The notes under the pieces: generated by a model
The model's database searches: none
The model's input: only the letters and a program-made list of their open reading frames with translations
Told to the model about the DNA's origin: nothing
Made by a program: the position numbers and the translations under genes
Source of the DNA: Kineococcus sp. NBC_00420
GTDB lineage: Bacteria; Actinomycetota; Actinomycetes; Actinomycetales; Kineococcaceae
Assembly: GCF_036021035.1 (NCBI RefSeq)
Contig: NZ_CP107930.1
Coordinates: 1,984,001-2,048,000 of the forward strand
Direction of reading: 5' to 3'
Length of the DNA: 64,000 nucleotides
Part shown: piece by piece, positions 1-7,992 of the stretch
Numbering within the stretch: the stretch's first letter is position 1
How the letters are laid out: every line of letters begins with the position of its first letter

Positions 1-1
1 C

Positions 2-340
2 CCCGTGCAGCAGCGCCTCACGCACGGCGACGTCGTCCGCGTCGGTGACGTGGTCCTCGAGGTCGTGCACCTGCGCGGGCACACCCCCGGGTCCGTCGCC
101 CTCGTCCTGCGCGACGCCGACGGTCCCGACCAGGTCTTCACGGGCGACTCGCTGTTCCCCGGTGGCGTCGGCAACACCCGCGGCGACGTCGCCGACTTCG
201 CCCGGCTCCTCGACGACGTCAGCACGAGGTTGTTCGACGTCCTCGACGACGACACCGTCGTGCACCCCGGCCACGGGGCTCCCACGACGATCGGCACCGA
301 ACGCCCGCACCTGGCGCAGTGGCGCGAACGCGGCTGGTAG
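2..340 (+). CDS. MBL-fold metallo-hydrolase, C-terminal part (5' end outside window)
   Basis: The reading frame is open to the left edge, so only the last ~112 codons are visible. The fragment has the second half of a metallo-beta-lactamase fold of the glyoxalase II type: HLRGHTPGSVAL (metal-ligand His region), FTGDSLFPGGVGNTRGD (bridging Asp) and VVHPGHGAPTTIGTE (last metal-ligand His). Family members hydrolyse thioesters or related substrates with a dinuclear metal centre; the substrate cannot be read here. A GTG at position 5 could be mistaken for a start, but the fold would lack its HxHxDH motif, so this is a truncated gene. The next gene is convergent, one base away. Confidence 0.85.
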   Translation, partial: PVQQRLTHGDVVRVGDVVLEVVHLRGHTPGSVALVLRDADGPDQVFTGDSLFPGGVGNTRGDVADFARLLDDVSTRLFDVLDDDTVVHPGHGAPTTIGTERPHLAQWRERGW

Positions 341-341
341 G

Positions 342-1514
342 TCACGGCGGGACGATCGGCTCCCGCATCGCCGCGGACGGGTAGACCGTCCCGACGCGCA
401 CCCCGCCGAGCCAGGACGTCAGACGCGCGGCCTCGGCCCGCAGCGCCTTCCGGGCGCGGGCGCCGACCTGCTCCAGCAGCCGCAGGTGCACCACACCCGC
501 CTCGTCCTGCACCCAGCAGCCCACGACGCGCCCGTCGACCCAGACGGTCGTGCCGGCGTTGCCGTTGCGGTCGAAGAGCTGCTCGCGGTGCGGGCCGAGG
601 TGGAACTCCCGCGCCTTCCAGCCCATCACGGTCGGGTCCAGCACCGGCAGCAGCGACACCCAGGCGCCCGGGTCGGGCGTCTCCTCGACGTCGTCGGGCA
701 GGAGGTACCCGAGCGATCCGCCGTCCAGCGAGACCTCGACGGCGTCGAGTTCGCGCAGCGCCGCACGCACGATGGTCTTGGTCGCGCCCAGCCACCAGAC
801 GACGTCGTCCTCGGTCCCGGGCCCGAACGTCCCCAGCCAGCGCCGGACGAGTTCCCGGTAGCCCGCCTGCGCCGAGGTGGGTGCGGGAACCTCGCCCAGC
901 CAGTCCGGGGTCAGCGTCCACCGGGGCCGCGACGTCCGCCAGTGCCCGGTGTTGACGCCCCGCACCACGTGTCCCGTCAGCCCGAGGTGGGTGAGGATCC
1001 GCGAGGCCGACCACGACGACCCCGGTGAGACCGAGACCTTGACGTCGATCATCGGCACCGCGAGCCGGACCTGTTGCGCCGTCAGGCCTTCCGGCGCGTC
1101 GGCGAGGACGGCGAGGACCTCCCGGCGGGCGCGGTCCAGCCACTCGTGGCCGTCCTGCGCGAGGTCCGCCTTCACGACGTCCTTCGCGATCGTCGCGCGT
1201 TCGGTGCCCGCGACCCGCGCCGACGCGCTCGGCCAGACGTGGGGCAGCAGTTCCCGCGGGAACACGAACAGCGTGCGCCGCATCGCGAGCTGCTTGACCA
1301 GGGTGCGGTCGACGTGGAGCGCCCGTTCGACGTCGGCGACCTGCAGGTCCCGTCCCCGCGCCCAGCAGGAGAGGTGCACCGTCGCCGGTTCCGTGGAGTG
1401 CAGGACCGTCATCGCCCGGGTGACGGCCTCCGGGCCGTCCAGCCGCGCCGCCGGCGCCAGGGCGTGCCGCCACGCGATCCGGGCACGGCGTTCGGCGTCG
1501 GTCACGTGGCGCAC
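342..1514 (-). CDS. Winged-helix DNA-binding domain protein (AlkZ/HTH_42-like)
   Basis: Protein of about 390 residues with the layout of the HTH_42/AlkZ superfamily: helical N-terminus, HSTEPATVHLSCWAR, then PRWTLTPDWLG and a C-terminal barrel-like half with DRNGNAGTTVWVDGRVVGCW. Characterised relatives (Streptomyces AlkZ, E. coli YcaQ) are DNA glycosylases that unhook interstrand crosslinks or excise bulky lesions; whether this one is a glycosylase is inference. The frame is open another ~290 bases upstream, but that part is Ser/Arg-rich shadow of the divergent gene. I start at GTG 1514 (GTG 1505 is the alternative), which leaves a sensible divergent promoter gap of about 50 bases. Confidence 0.75.
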   Translation of the reverse strand: MRHVTDAERRARIAWRHALAPAARLDGPEAVTRAMTVLHSTEPATVHLSCWARGRDLQVADVERALHVDRTLVKQLAMRRTLFVFPRELLPHVWPSASARVAGTERATIAKDVVKADLAQDGHEWLDRARREVLAVLADAPEGLTAQQVRLAVPMIDVKVSVSPGSSWSASRILTHLGLTGHVVRGVNTGHWRTSRPRWTLTPDWLGEVPAPTSAQAGYRELVRRWLGTFGPGTEDDVVWWLGATKTIVRAALRELDAVEVSLDGGSLGYLLPDDVEETPDPGAWVSLLPVLDPTVMGWKAREFHLGPHREQLFDRNGNAGTTVWVDGRVVGCWVQDEAGVVHLRLLEQVGARARKALRAEAARLTSWLGGVRVGTVYPSAAMREPIVPP

Positions 1515-1563
1515 GACGCCATCCTCCACCGCGGCGCGGGGCCGGCGCTGCCAGGATCGGGTC

Positions 1564-1905
1564 GTGAACGACGTGGACGTGGTCCGGGACCTCGAGGTCG
1601 AACTGCTCTCCCCCACCGCCCGACGCTCCCCGGAGCGGTTGGGGCAGCTGCTCGACGCGGACTTCCGCGAGATCGGCGCCTCCGGTCGGGTCTGGTCGCG
1701 CGCCGAGACGATCGAGCTGCTGGCGGGCGAGGACCGGACCGAGCCGCTCCCGCACGCCGAGCTCACCGGGGAGGTCCTGGCCCCGGGCGTCGTGCTCCTC
1801 ACCTACGTCTCCGACCCGACCGGTCGCCGCGCCCACCGGTCCTCGCTGTGGCGCCGGACCCCGGACGGCTGGAAGTTGCGGCACCACCAGGGCACGCTCT
1901 GCTGA
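1564..1905 (+). CDS. NTF2-like/DUF4440 domain small protein
   Basis: A 113-residue protein starting at GTG 1564. It has the DUF4440/SnoaL-like fold signature: RLGQLLDADFREIGASGRVWSRAETIELL, a central VVLLTYVSD strand and a closing SSLWRRTPDGWKLRHHQGT. Such small cone-shaped dimers are often enzymes or ligand-binding proteins of unknown substrate. The same frame is open much further upstream, but that is shadow of the divergent winged-helix gene. It lies divergent to that gene and 22 bases before the NYN-like gene. Confidence 0.8.
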   Translation: MNDVDVVRDLEVELLSPTARRSPERLGQLLDADFREIGASGRVWSRAETIELLAGEDRTEPLPHAELTGEVLAPGVVLLTYVSDPTGRRAHRSSLWRRTPDGWKLRHHQGTLC

Positions 1906-1927
1906 TCATCGGTGGGAGTCTTGGGCC

Positions 1928-2503
1928 ATGGGACTGGGTGGAGCGCCGGACGAGTGGGCCGACTACGAGTGGTTCAGGCTCGAGGACGTCCCCGCCCCCG
2001 AGGTCGTCCGCGTCGGCCCGGACCCGGCCAGCGACGCGCTGCGCCTGCTCGTGCGGGACTACCCCGTGTGGGCCCAGCAGGGTGCCCAGCGGGTCCTGCT
2101 CGTCGACCTCGACAACCTGCGGGCCTCCCCCAGCCGGTTGCGCGCCCGGCTCGCCGTCGTCGTCGAGCTCGCCCGCCAGGCCGACCACGTGGCGCTCGCC
2201 GGGCAGGTGGGGGCGGTGGCCCGCTCCAGGCCGTGGCTCGAGGAGTTCGCCGACCGGGCCAAGGCCGTCCCGCAGGGCGCCGACGTGGCCGACTACGCGC
2301 TGCTGGCCGCGGCCGCGAAGGTGGCGGACCCGGTCGAGTTCCTCGTGGTGAGCAACGACGGGATCTTCGCCGAACTCGCCGAGCGCGGTGACCTGACGAT
2401 CCTCTCCCCCGGGATGGACGCGCTCAGCGCCGGGCTGCACGGGGCCGCGAGCATGCTCGTGGACCTCGCCGCCCTCGAGGCCGAGGCGGCGCGGAGCCGT
2501 TAG
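1928..2503 (+). CDS. NYN/PIN-like domain protein
   Basis: A 191-residue cytosolic protein. After ~45 residues of variable N-terminus it has VLLVDLDNLRASPS, then GADVADYALLAAAAKV and FLVVSNDGIFAELAERGDLTILSPG. These match the spaced acidic residues (DxDN, D in VADY, ND in SND) of the NYN branch of PIN-like nucleases, so RNA cleavage is plausible, though activity is inferred from the fold. It starts at ATG 1928 and its end overlaps the convergent MFS gene by 4 nt. Confidence 0.65.
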   Translation: MGLGGAPDEWADYEWFRLEDVPAPEVVRVGPDPASDALRLLVRDYPVWAQQGAQRVLLVDLDNLRASPSRLRARLAVVVELARQADHVALAGQVGAVARSRPWLEEFADRAKAVPQGADVADYALLAAAAKVADPVEFLVVSNDGIFAELAERGDLTILSPGMDALSAGLHGAASMLVDLAALEAEAARSR

Positions 2504-3807
2504 TCCAGTGCCGTCCCGCGGGTCTCGGGGAGCAGGAAGCTCGCCGACGCGGCGATCGCGAAGGCCAGCGCGAACACCACGAACACGACCGCGCTGCCCC
2601 CGGTGCCCAGGAGCACCGGGACGCTCAGCGGGGCCAGGATCGAGGCGATCCGGCCGAAACCCGCCGCCGACCCGGTGCCCCGCCCGCGCACGGCCGTCGG
2701 GTAGACCTCGGGCGTCACGGCGTACAGCGCACCCCACGCCCCCAGGTTGAAGAACGACAGGGCCATCCCGGCCGCGAGGATCGTCGTCGTGGAACCGGCT
2801 GCGGCGTAACCCAGGGCGGAGAGGGCCGAGCCGACGAGGAACAGCGCCAGGGTCCGCCGCCGCCCCCACGTCTCGACCAGCACGGCCGCGACCGCGTACC
2901 CCGGCAACTGGGCGAGCGTGATGATCAGCGTGAACTGCAACGACCGGATCACGGTGAACCCGTCCTCGACGAGCAGGCTGGGGATCCAGGTGAACGCGCC
3001 GTAGTAGCTGAAGTTCACGAAGAACCAGACCAGCCACAGGCCCAGCGTGCGGCGACGCAACGTCGGGTGCCAGATCCCGTGCCCGCCGACCGGTCGCGGA
3101 TCGGGCACGAGGTCCCCGGCGGGCCGGACCCCGGCGGCGGCCTCGAACTCCTCGACGACCGCGGTCGCCTCCGCGGTGCGACCCTTCGAGAGCAGGAACC
3201 GCACGGACTCCGGCAGCCCGCGGCGCACGACGACGGCGTAGACGGCCGGCAGCGCCCCGAGCGCGAGCGCCCAGCGCCACCCGTCCTCCGACGCCGGGAC
3301 CAGGAGGTACCCGACCAGGGCGGCGAGGGTCCAGCCCAGCGCCCAGAACGCCTCCAGCGCCACGACGACCCGACCGCGAATCCGACGCGGTGCGAACTCG
3401 CTGACCAGGGTCGAGGCGACGGGTAGTTCCGCGCCCAGCCCGAGGCCGACGAGGAAGCGGAAGACCAGCAGGGCTCCCAGCGACCACGACAACGCCGCGG
3501 CGCCGGTGGCGATCCCGTAGACGAACAACGTCACCGCGAAGACCTGGCGTCGCCCGATCCGGTCGGCGAGCAGGCCGCCGAACGTGGCACCGAGAGCCAT
3601 CCCGGCGAACCCGATCGACGCGATCCACGACAACTGCGTCGCGTCCAGGTGCCACTGCGCCTTGAGCGCGACGAGCACGTAGGCGACGAGGCCGACGTCG
3701 AAGGCGTCGAGCGCCCAGCCGACCCCGGAGCCGACGAGCAGGCGCCGGTGGCGGCGGGTGAAGGGCAACGTGTCGAGGCGTTGCGAGACGGTCGTGGGTG
3801 CGCTCAC
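2500..3807 (-). CDS. MFS transporter (metabolite:H+ symporter type)
   Basis: About 435 residues, 12 predicted membrane helices. The helix-1 motif GWALDAFDVGLVAYVL and the loop motif GGLLADRIGRRQVF are those of the aromatic acid/NiaP-like symporter branch of the major facilitator superfamily; a second GRRRTL repeat follows helix 8. The substrate is probably a small organic acid or vitamin, but the sequence does not say. GTG 3807 is my choice of start; TTG 3816 is also possible. It is preceded by an SDR pseudogene on the same strand, so it may once have been part of an operon with that gene. Confidence 0.85.
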   Translation of the reverse strand: MSAPTTVSQRLDTLPFTRRHRRLLVGSGVGWALDAFDVGLVAYVLVALKAQWHLDATQLSWIASIGFAGMALGATFGGLLADRIGRRQVFAVTLFVYGIATGAAALSWSLGALLVFRFLVGLGLGAELPVASTLVSEFAPRRIRGRVVVALEAFWALGWTLAALVGYLLVPASEDGWRWALALGALPAVYAVVVRRGLPESVRFLLSKGRTAEATAVVEEFEAAAGVRPAGDLVPDPRPVGGHGIWHPTLRRRTLGLWLVWFFVNFSYYGAFTWIPSLLVEDGFTVIRSLQFTLIITLAQLPGYAVAAVLVETWGRRRTLALFLVGSALSALGYAAAGSTTTILAAGMALSFFNLGAWGALYAVTPEVYPTAVRGRGTGSAAGFGRIASILAPLSVPVLLGTGGSAVVFVVFALAFAIAASASFLLPETRGTALD

Positions 3808-3832
3808 GTTCGCCAAGCCTAGGTGCTGGGCT

Positions 3833-4145
3833 CTGGACGGTCGCGACGCTCCCGGAGTCCACGCGGTGGTTGCTGCCGTCGACGAAACTCGCGCGCTCGG
3901 ACCCCAGGAACGCGATGGGCGCGGCGAACTCCTCGGGTTCCCCTCGCCGTTTCAGCTCCGTGAACGGCCGTTCCTCGTCGAGGAAACTGATGATCGCCGC
4001 CTCGACGCTCGTGCCGAGTTCCACGGCGTCCTCGGAGACCAGCAGGACGATGCGTCCCCATCCTTTGCCGCACGCCGTCCAGGAACGTCCGCACCACCCG
4101 GACGGCGGCGGTGATCTGCAGGTCCATGCCGGTCACGCCGGGCAC
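3833..4145 (-). pseudogene. Remnant of a short-chain dehydrogenase/reductase
   Basis: Two adjacent frames together give the C-terminal half of a FabG-like SDR. In one frame, 4145 to about 4060, there is ITAAVRVVRTFLDGVRQ. In the next frame, down to 3833, there is WGRIVLLVSEDAVELG, then LKRRGEPEEFAAPIAFLGSE and ASFVDGSNHRVDSGS, the usual SDR ending. The frame changes around the AAAGGATGGGG run near 4055. The N-terminal Rossmann TGxxxGxG half is absent, the YxxxK motif is not recognisable, and the last frame has no stop where the family ends. This is a decayed gene, lying between an intact SDR and the MFS gene. Confidence 0.75.
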
Positions 4146-4169
4146 GGCCGGGCGAGGCCGCCCGGTGGA

Positions 4170-4904
4170 CTACCGGGGCGCCCGGCGCCACACGGCGCGC
4201 GGCGTGACCGTCATCGCGGCGGCCAGGGCGCGCAGGGTGCCGGGAACCCAGACGACGTCGCGCCCGGCGGCCAGACCGGCCACCACGGCGTCGGCCACCT
4301 GCGCGGGATCGCTGGCCAGCGGCGCGGGCGACATCCCCGCGCTCATCCGCCCGACCACGAAACCCGGCCGGGCCAGCAGCAGGCGGACCCCGCTGCCGTG
4401 CAACGCGTCGGCGAGTCCGGAGGCGAAACCGTCGAGTCCGGCCTTCGCGGACCCGTAGACGTAGTTCGCCCGGCGCACCCGCGCCCCGGCGATCGAGGAG
4501 AACACGACGATCCGCCCGGACCGCAACGGCCGCAGCAGGTTCGCCAGGTGCGACAGGACGCTGACCTGGGCGACGAAGTCGGTGTGCAGGACGGCGAGGG
4601 CGTGCGCGACGTCGGTCTCGGCCCGCGCCTGGTCACCGAGGATCCCGAACGCGACGACGGCGTCGACCGCGCCGTGCCGGGCGACGACGTCGCTCAGCAG
4701 CGGTCCGTGCGAGCTGACGTCGTCGGCGTCGAACTCGACCGTCTCCACGCTCGCGCCCAGGGCGCTGAGCCGGGCCGATTCCTCCTGCAGTTCCCCGGAA
4801 CGGCGGGCCGCCAGGACCACCGTCCGCGCCCCGGCCCGGACGAGCCGTTCGGCCACCTCGAGTCCGATCTCGCTGCGGCCACCGAGGAGCAGGACGGGGT
4901 TCAT
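4170..4904 (-). CDS. SDR-family oxidoreductase, DprE2-like
   Basis: A 244-residue SDR with a slightly atypical N-terminal nucleotide motif (LLLGGRSEIGLEVAERL), VVAFGILGDQA after the central sheet, VVFSSIAGARVRRANYVYGSAKAGLDGF (Ser-Tyr-Lys), and a C-terminal amphipathic tail. The GGxSEIG and AFGxLGDQ motifs are typical of decaprenylphosphoryl-2-keto-ribose reductase (DprE2) and close relatives, which make decaprenyl-phospho-arabinose with DprE1. No DprE1 is adjacent, so the substrate is uncertain. Starts at ATG 4904. Confidence 0.8.
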   Translation of the reverse strand: MNPVLLLGGRSEIGLEVAERLVRAGARTVVLAARRSGELQEESARLSALGASVETVEFDADDVSSHGPLLSDVVARHGAVDAVVAFGILGDQARAETDVAHALAVLHTDFVAQVSVLSHLANLLRPLRSGRIVVFSSIAGARVRRANYVYGSAKAGLDGFASGLADALHGSGVRLLLARPGFVVGRMSAGMSPAPLASDPAQVADAVVAGLAAGRDVVWVPGTLRALAAAMTVTPRAVWRRAPR

Positions 4905-5001
4905 CCCGCCATCCTGCCGTGTCCGCCTCAGCGGCGTGTTGGGTTACCTCCGTTGACGGATCGTGATCATGGAAACGGTGGAGTGACGAGTCGCATGAGC
5001 C

Positions 5002-5406
5002 ATGCATGCCGTCATCTCCAAGATCACGCGACTGTGCGCCTGCTCCTGCCCCACCAACGCCGAAGCGGTCTCTCCTCTGCGCCACGACTCCTCCCTCACC
5101 GACAGGCAGAGGGAGGTCCTGCGACCGCCCGTACCGCAACCAGATCCACGGCGGGGTGGCCGTCCGGGCACCTACCCGACCCGGCTCGTGATCGACTCGA
5201 TCCTCTCCGTCCTGCGCACCGGGTGCGCGTGGCGGATATTGCCCCAAGACCTCGTCCCCGGGAACGTGGCCTACCGCTGGTTCGAGCACTGGACCGCCGC
5301 CGGGGTCTGGCACGACGTCCACGAGACCCTGCGCGACCGCCTGCGCATCGCCGACGGCCGTGGCCCCGCCCCCACCGTCGCCGTCCTGGACGCGCCACGA
5401 CAGTGA
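5002..5406 (+). pseudogene. IS5-family transposase, N-terminal fragment
   Basis: About 134 codons carrying the N-terminal region of an IS5/IS1182-like transposase: LTDRQREVL, GGRPGTYPTRLVIDSILSVLRTGCAWRILP, VAYRWFEHWTAAGVWHDVHETLRDRL and TVAVLDA. In intact relatives this last segment continues into the DDE catalytic core (IDSQSV...); here it runs into unrelated sequence after TVAVLDAPR and stops. No inverted terminal repeats or target duplications were recognised. It is a dead remnant. Confidence 0.8.
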
Positions 5407-5470
5407 CATCGAGCACCCTTGCGGACTGCTCCAGCCGACCGTTCAGACCGACCCTCCTGAGGTGGTGGCC

Positions 5471-5584
5471 TGCCAGGGCCTGGACTGAGGTGTGGCGTCG
5501 GGTCCAGCGTTGCAGTTGGTCGCGTTCGTCGTCGGTGAGTACGAGCTCGGCCTTGGGGCGTCCAGTTCGAGGCATCGCCATCAT
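5471..5584 (-). pseudogene. IS630-family transposase, extreme N-terminal fragment
   Basis: From ATG 5581 (or 5584) the minus strand reads MAMPRTGRPKAELVLTDDER followed by DQLQRWTRRHTSVQALA, the standard beginning of IS630-type transposases. After about 37 residues similarity ends and the frame continues into unrelated sequence near 5470. The breakpoint lies about 65 bases from the end of the IS5 fragment on the other strand, so two elements or their deletions meet here. Not functional. Confidence 0.75.
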
Positions 5585-5664
5585 CGTGCTTTGGTGGCGG
5601 ATCTCCGGCGGAGGGGAGGAGAGGACTTGACGAGCTCGTGTTCTTCCTGGCGACCACACCGCGA

Positions 5665-6183
5665 TCAGGCATTCACCACCACCGGATCGGGGCGGGTCGC
5701 CTCCACGTACAGGGTTGCGCTCCCGGCAACCAGCACCAGGACCTTCAGGTACAGAACACCTCCAACCGGCGGCATCCCCGACGCCGCGCTCTGGGCGGTG
5801 TTCGCCGTCACCGGGGTGGGGGTGGTGGCGCACAACCCCAGTCCCGACCAGGGCGTCGGGCACGTCTCCAGGGTGACCGACAGACCCAGGGATGAGTTCA
5901 GGCGGTAGGTGATGCTTCCCGGCAACCGGCTACCGGTGTTGGCGACGGTGTAGTAGCGCGCCCCCACAACTGATGCCGAGATGGTGACCGCTGGTCCGGG
6001 AACGTAGGGCGGTGTGCTCGACTGGGTGATCACGACCCCCCAGCTCGCCGACGTCAGGTCCGCGGTGGACGTCGCCGCGCTCGAGGACGCGGCGTGCGCA
6101 ACGGGAGCCGACCACGTCACGCACGCCGTGATCGCCGCCCCCAAGCGCACACCTAGGCTCCATCCGCGACCAGGCTTCGACAT
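5665..6183 (-). CDS. Secreted hypothetical protein downstream of SipW/TasA-like genes
   Basis: A 172-residue protein beginning at ATG 6183, with GGAGG about 6 bases upstream. The N-terminus is a clear signal peptide (basic start, hydrophobic core, AHA|A cleavage site near residue 35). The mature part is Ser/Thr/Val/Pro-rich, strand-rich, with two cysteines (LETCPTPWSGLGLCATT) that could form a disulfide. No family was recognised. Its composition resembles the TasA-like protein upstream (RYYTVANTG here, RYVQVRNTG there), suggesting the same extracellular structure or the same SipW peptidase. The gap to that gene is about 150 bases. Confidence 0.75.
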   Translation of the reverse strand: MSKPGRGWSLGVRLGAAITACVTWSAPVAHAASSSAATSTADLTSASWGVVITQSSTPPYVPGPAVTISASVVGARYYTVANTGSRLPGSITYRLNSSLGLSVTLETCPTPWSGLGLCATTPTPVTANTAQSAASGMPPVGGVLYLKVLVLVAGSATLYVEATRPDPVVVNA

Positions 6184-6337
6184 CGCGATCCTCCCCCTCC
6201 CGCCCCGCCGGCGCTGCGCGTGACAGACCACCTGGACGGGCTGCTCAGTGGGTTGTCCGACAGGTCACTGGGCAGGTCGCGCAACGAATCATTCACCATG
6301 GGAGCAGCCACGCTGCCACCTCAGCGCTGGAGTCCGC

Positions 6338-7087
6338 TCAGGTGTTCGTGGTGGTGGGGGTCCGCTGCGCCAGGGTGAATTTCCACGTCAGGTTCGCGGC
6401 CAAGCCCTGGATGGTGGTTCCTACCGCAGGCAGGGCCCCGTTGGTCGACACCTCCGCGTTGGCGAGGTCAGGAAGGGTCACCGACACACGGAAGTAACGG
6501 TCGGTGGAGGAGGTGAACGCCGGCGCTGCGAGGGTCACGGGTGTCGATCCCCCGCTGGAGATCACCGTGGCGGCGGGGGTGAGGGTGAGTGCGGCGGTGC
6601 TCGTGCCGCTACACGTTCCCCCGGGCATCGTCCATGCCACCGAGCACTCGCTCACCGCGACGGTCAGGCCCTTGGTGGTGCTGGTGGTCAGCAGAGTGGG
6701 GGTGCTGTCCGCTAGTCCCAGGGTGAGGTTCTGCCCGGTCAGTGTGCCGGTGTTGCGCACCTGGACGTAGCGGTTGACGACGTCGCCGGGGGCGATGTTG
6801 GCGATGGGAGAGCCAAACCCCACGCTGCCGGTGGTGTTGTTCAGCGTGAGCATGAGAGTTCCGCTGCCGACGTTCTGCGCGCTGGCGTTGAACGCTTCGG
6901 CGGTCAGGGCGGCGTAAACCCCGCCGGAGGTGATGGCCACCCCCGCCGCGATCGTCGCGGCGATGCCAGCGACCTGCAGGGAAGTACGCCGGGCCCCGTG
7001 ACGCGTTCGTCGACTCCTGGAGTGGGTGTGGCGCTGGGCGCGGTCGGCGACCGGGGCGGGCCCGGTGTTGTTCTCAGCTGCGGGCAT
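6338..7087 (-). CDS. TasA/camelysin-like exported fibre protein
   Basis: A 249-residue protein from ATG 7087, preceded by AGGAGG at ideal spacing. A basic, His/Arg-rich N-terminus leads into a long hydrophobic segment (about residues 34-57) and then AEAFNASAQNVGSGTLML, resembling the post-signal segment of SipW-dependent TasA/camelysin proteins. The mature domain is beta-rich with repeated Thr/Ser strands and PGDVVNRYVQVRNTG, a motif seen in TasA-type jelly-roll proteins. In Bacillus these proteins form matrix fibres after SipW processing. Its start overlaps the end of the SipW gene by 14 nt, so they are translated together. Confidence 0.75.
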   Translation of the reverse strand: MPAAENNTGPAPVADRAQRHTHSRSRRTRHGARRTSLQVAGIAATIAAGVAITSGGVYAALTAEAFNASAQNVGSGTLMLTLNNTTGSVGFGSPIANIAPGDVVNRYVQVRNTGTLTGQNLTLGLADSTPTLLTTSTTKGLTVAVSECSVAWTMPGGTCSGTSTAALTLTPAATVISSGGSTPVTLAAPAFTSSTDRYFRVSVTLPDLANAEVSTNGALPAVGTTIQGLAANLTWKFTLAQRTPTTTNT

Positions 7088-7790
7088 GGTGAACCTCCTG
7101 GTGGTCCTGGTCGGGCGCGGTGGGTTCCGGATCGGGCGAGGAAGCGGCGGGACTGCTCCCGTTGGAGGTTTCTGCGGCGGGGACTTCTTCGCTGCAGGAC
7201 GGGCAGTGCGGGGCCGAGGCGTCGCCACCGCCGTCACGGTGATCTGCGCCGTCATCCGCGGCCGTGCTCTCAGCGCAGTCCAGGCAGTCGCAATGGCGAC
7301 CCCGCCACTGCAGAGCCACGGTGATCACCGTCGCGACCACACCCAACCCGGCGATGATCAGGACCTGTAGGCCGATGCCCCACGTACTCGGACCGTGCTC
7401 CAGCCATCCCGGCACACCCGGGACGACGGCGACCACGACGGGGATCTGCGCCCCAGGAAGCAGGTTCGTCCAGACGTCAGGGCTGGCGTTGGCGTCACCC
7501 TTGGTCCGCACGCTCACCGCATCGGCGATCATCTTCACGTCTGCGACGCGGTGCGCGATCGGGGCGGGCATGTCCGGGGTTTGGACGATGACGACCTGGC
7601 CGCGGTGGACCTGCTGGGGTGTGATGTCGAGGGTAAGGATCTGATCACCCGCGGCGAAGGCGGGACGCATGCTGTTGCTGAGCACCGTGTGCGTGCTCAA
7701 GCCGAGGCCGAAGTGGGCCAGTAGCAGACCGGCGGCGATGAACAGTCCGAGACTGGAGAGCAGGATGCCCAGGAAGCGGCGGTTGGTCAT
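7074..7790 (-). CDS. Signal peptidase I, SipW/ER type, with Cys-rich tail
   Basis: 238 residues. An N-terminal membrane helix (about 7-29) precedes SNSMRPAF with nucleophile Ser40; the general base is His80 in PIAHRV, where bacterial-type peptidases have Lys, and TKGDAN carries the third catalytic Asp (99). This is the SipW/archaeal/ER subclass. A second membrane helix (about 139-160) is followed by an ~75-residue soluble tail with CDCLDC and HCPSC, a possible metal site. It is the probable processing enzyme for the TasA-like protein immediately downstream. Its ATG overlaps the stop of a 52-codon ORF (ATGA). Confidence 0.88.
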   Translation of the reverse strand: MTNRRFLGILLSSLGLFIAAGLLLAHFGLGLSTHTVLSNSMRPAFAAGDQILTLDITPQQVHRGQVVIVQTPDMPAPIAHRVADVKMIADAVSVRTKGDANASPDVWTNLLPGAQIPVVVAVVPGVPGWLEHGPSTWGIGLQVLIIAGLGVVATVITVALQWRGRHCDCLDCAESTAADDGADHRDGGGDASAPHCPSCSEEVPAAETSNGSSPAASSPDPEPTAPDQDHQEVHHARS

Positions 7791-7945
7791 GCCTGCGTCC
7801 CGCGCGGTGTCATTACACCCGTTCTCACGTCGGGCGCCACGTCAGGCGCCACGTCCGTCGGGGAGGACGCGTGAGCACCGACGGCGCGTCCACGCTGGTG
7901 TCGACCACCGCGGCCTCCAAAGGCCGTGATCACGAAACGAGACAT
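7787..7945 (-). CDS. Small ORF (52 aa) opening the SipW operon
   Basis: ATG 7945 follows a strong ribosome site (AGGAGG, spacing about 7) and the frame runs 52 codons to a TGA that overlaps the sipW ATG as ATGA. That arrangement is classic translational coupling, the main evidence that this is translated. The peptide begins MSRFVITAFGGRGGR and contains a DVAP-DVAP-DV repeat encoded by two near-identical GGCGCCACGTC copies. No domain or signal peptide is apparent. It may act only as a coupling leader for sipW. Confidence 0.5.
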   Translation of the reverse strand: MSRFVITAFGGRGGRHQRGRAVGAHASSPTDVAPDVAPDVRTGVMTPRGTQA

Positions 7946-7967
7946 GTGCGCCCCTCCTGGTCGCCGA

Positions 7968-7992
7968 CTACTAGTACTTCATCGACTAGTAG
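7968..7992. promoter_or_regulatory. Inverted repeat upstream of the SipW operon
   Basis: CTACTAGT and ACTAGTAG form a perfect 8-bp inverted repeat around a 9-bp centre, about 23 bases upstream of the first ORF of the sipW operon. The AT-rich sequence stands out from its surroundings. It is well placed for a repressor or activator site; the regulator is unknown. Confidence 0.45.

Noticed and set aside
342-1802. Long minus-strand frame extended to 1802 upstream of the winged-helix gene
   Set aside because: The extra ~95 residues are Ser/Thr/Arg-rich shadow of the NTF2-like gene on the other strand and lack family similarity.
4930-5660. Intact insertion sequence
   Set aside because: Both transposase pieces lack catalytic cores, and no terminal inverted repeats were found.
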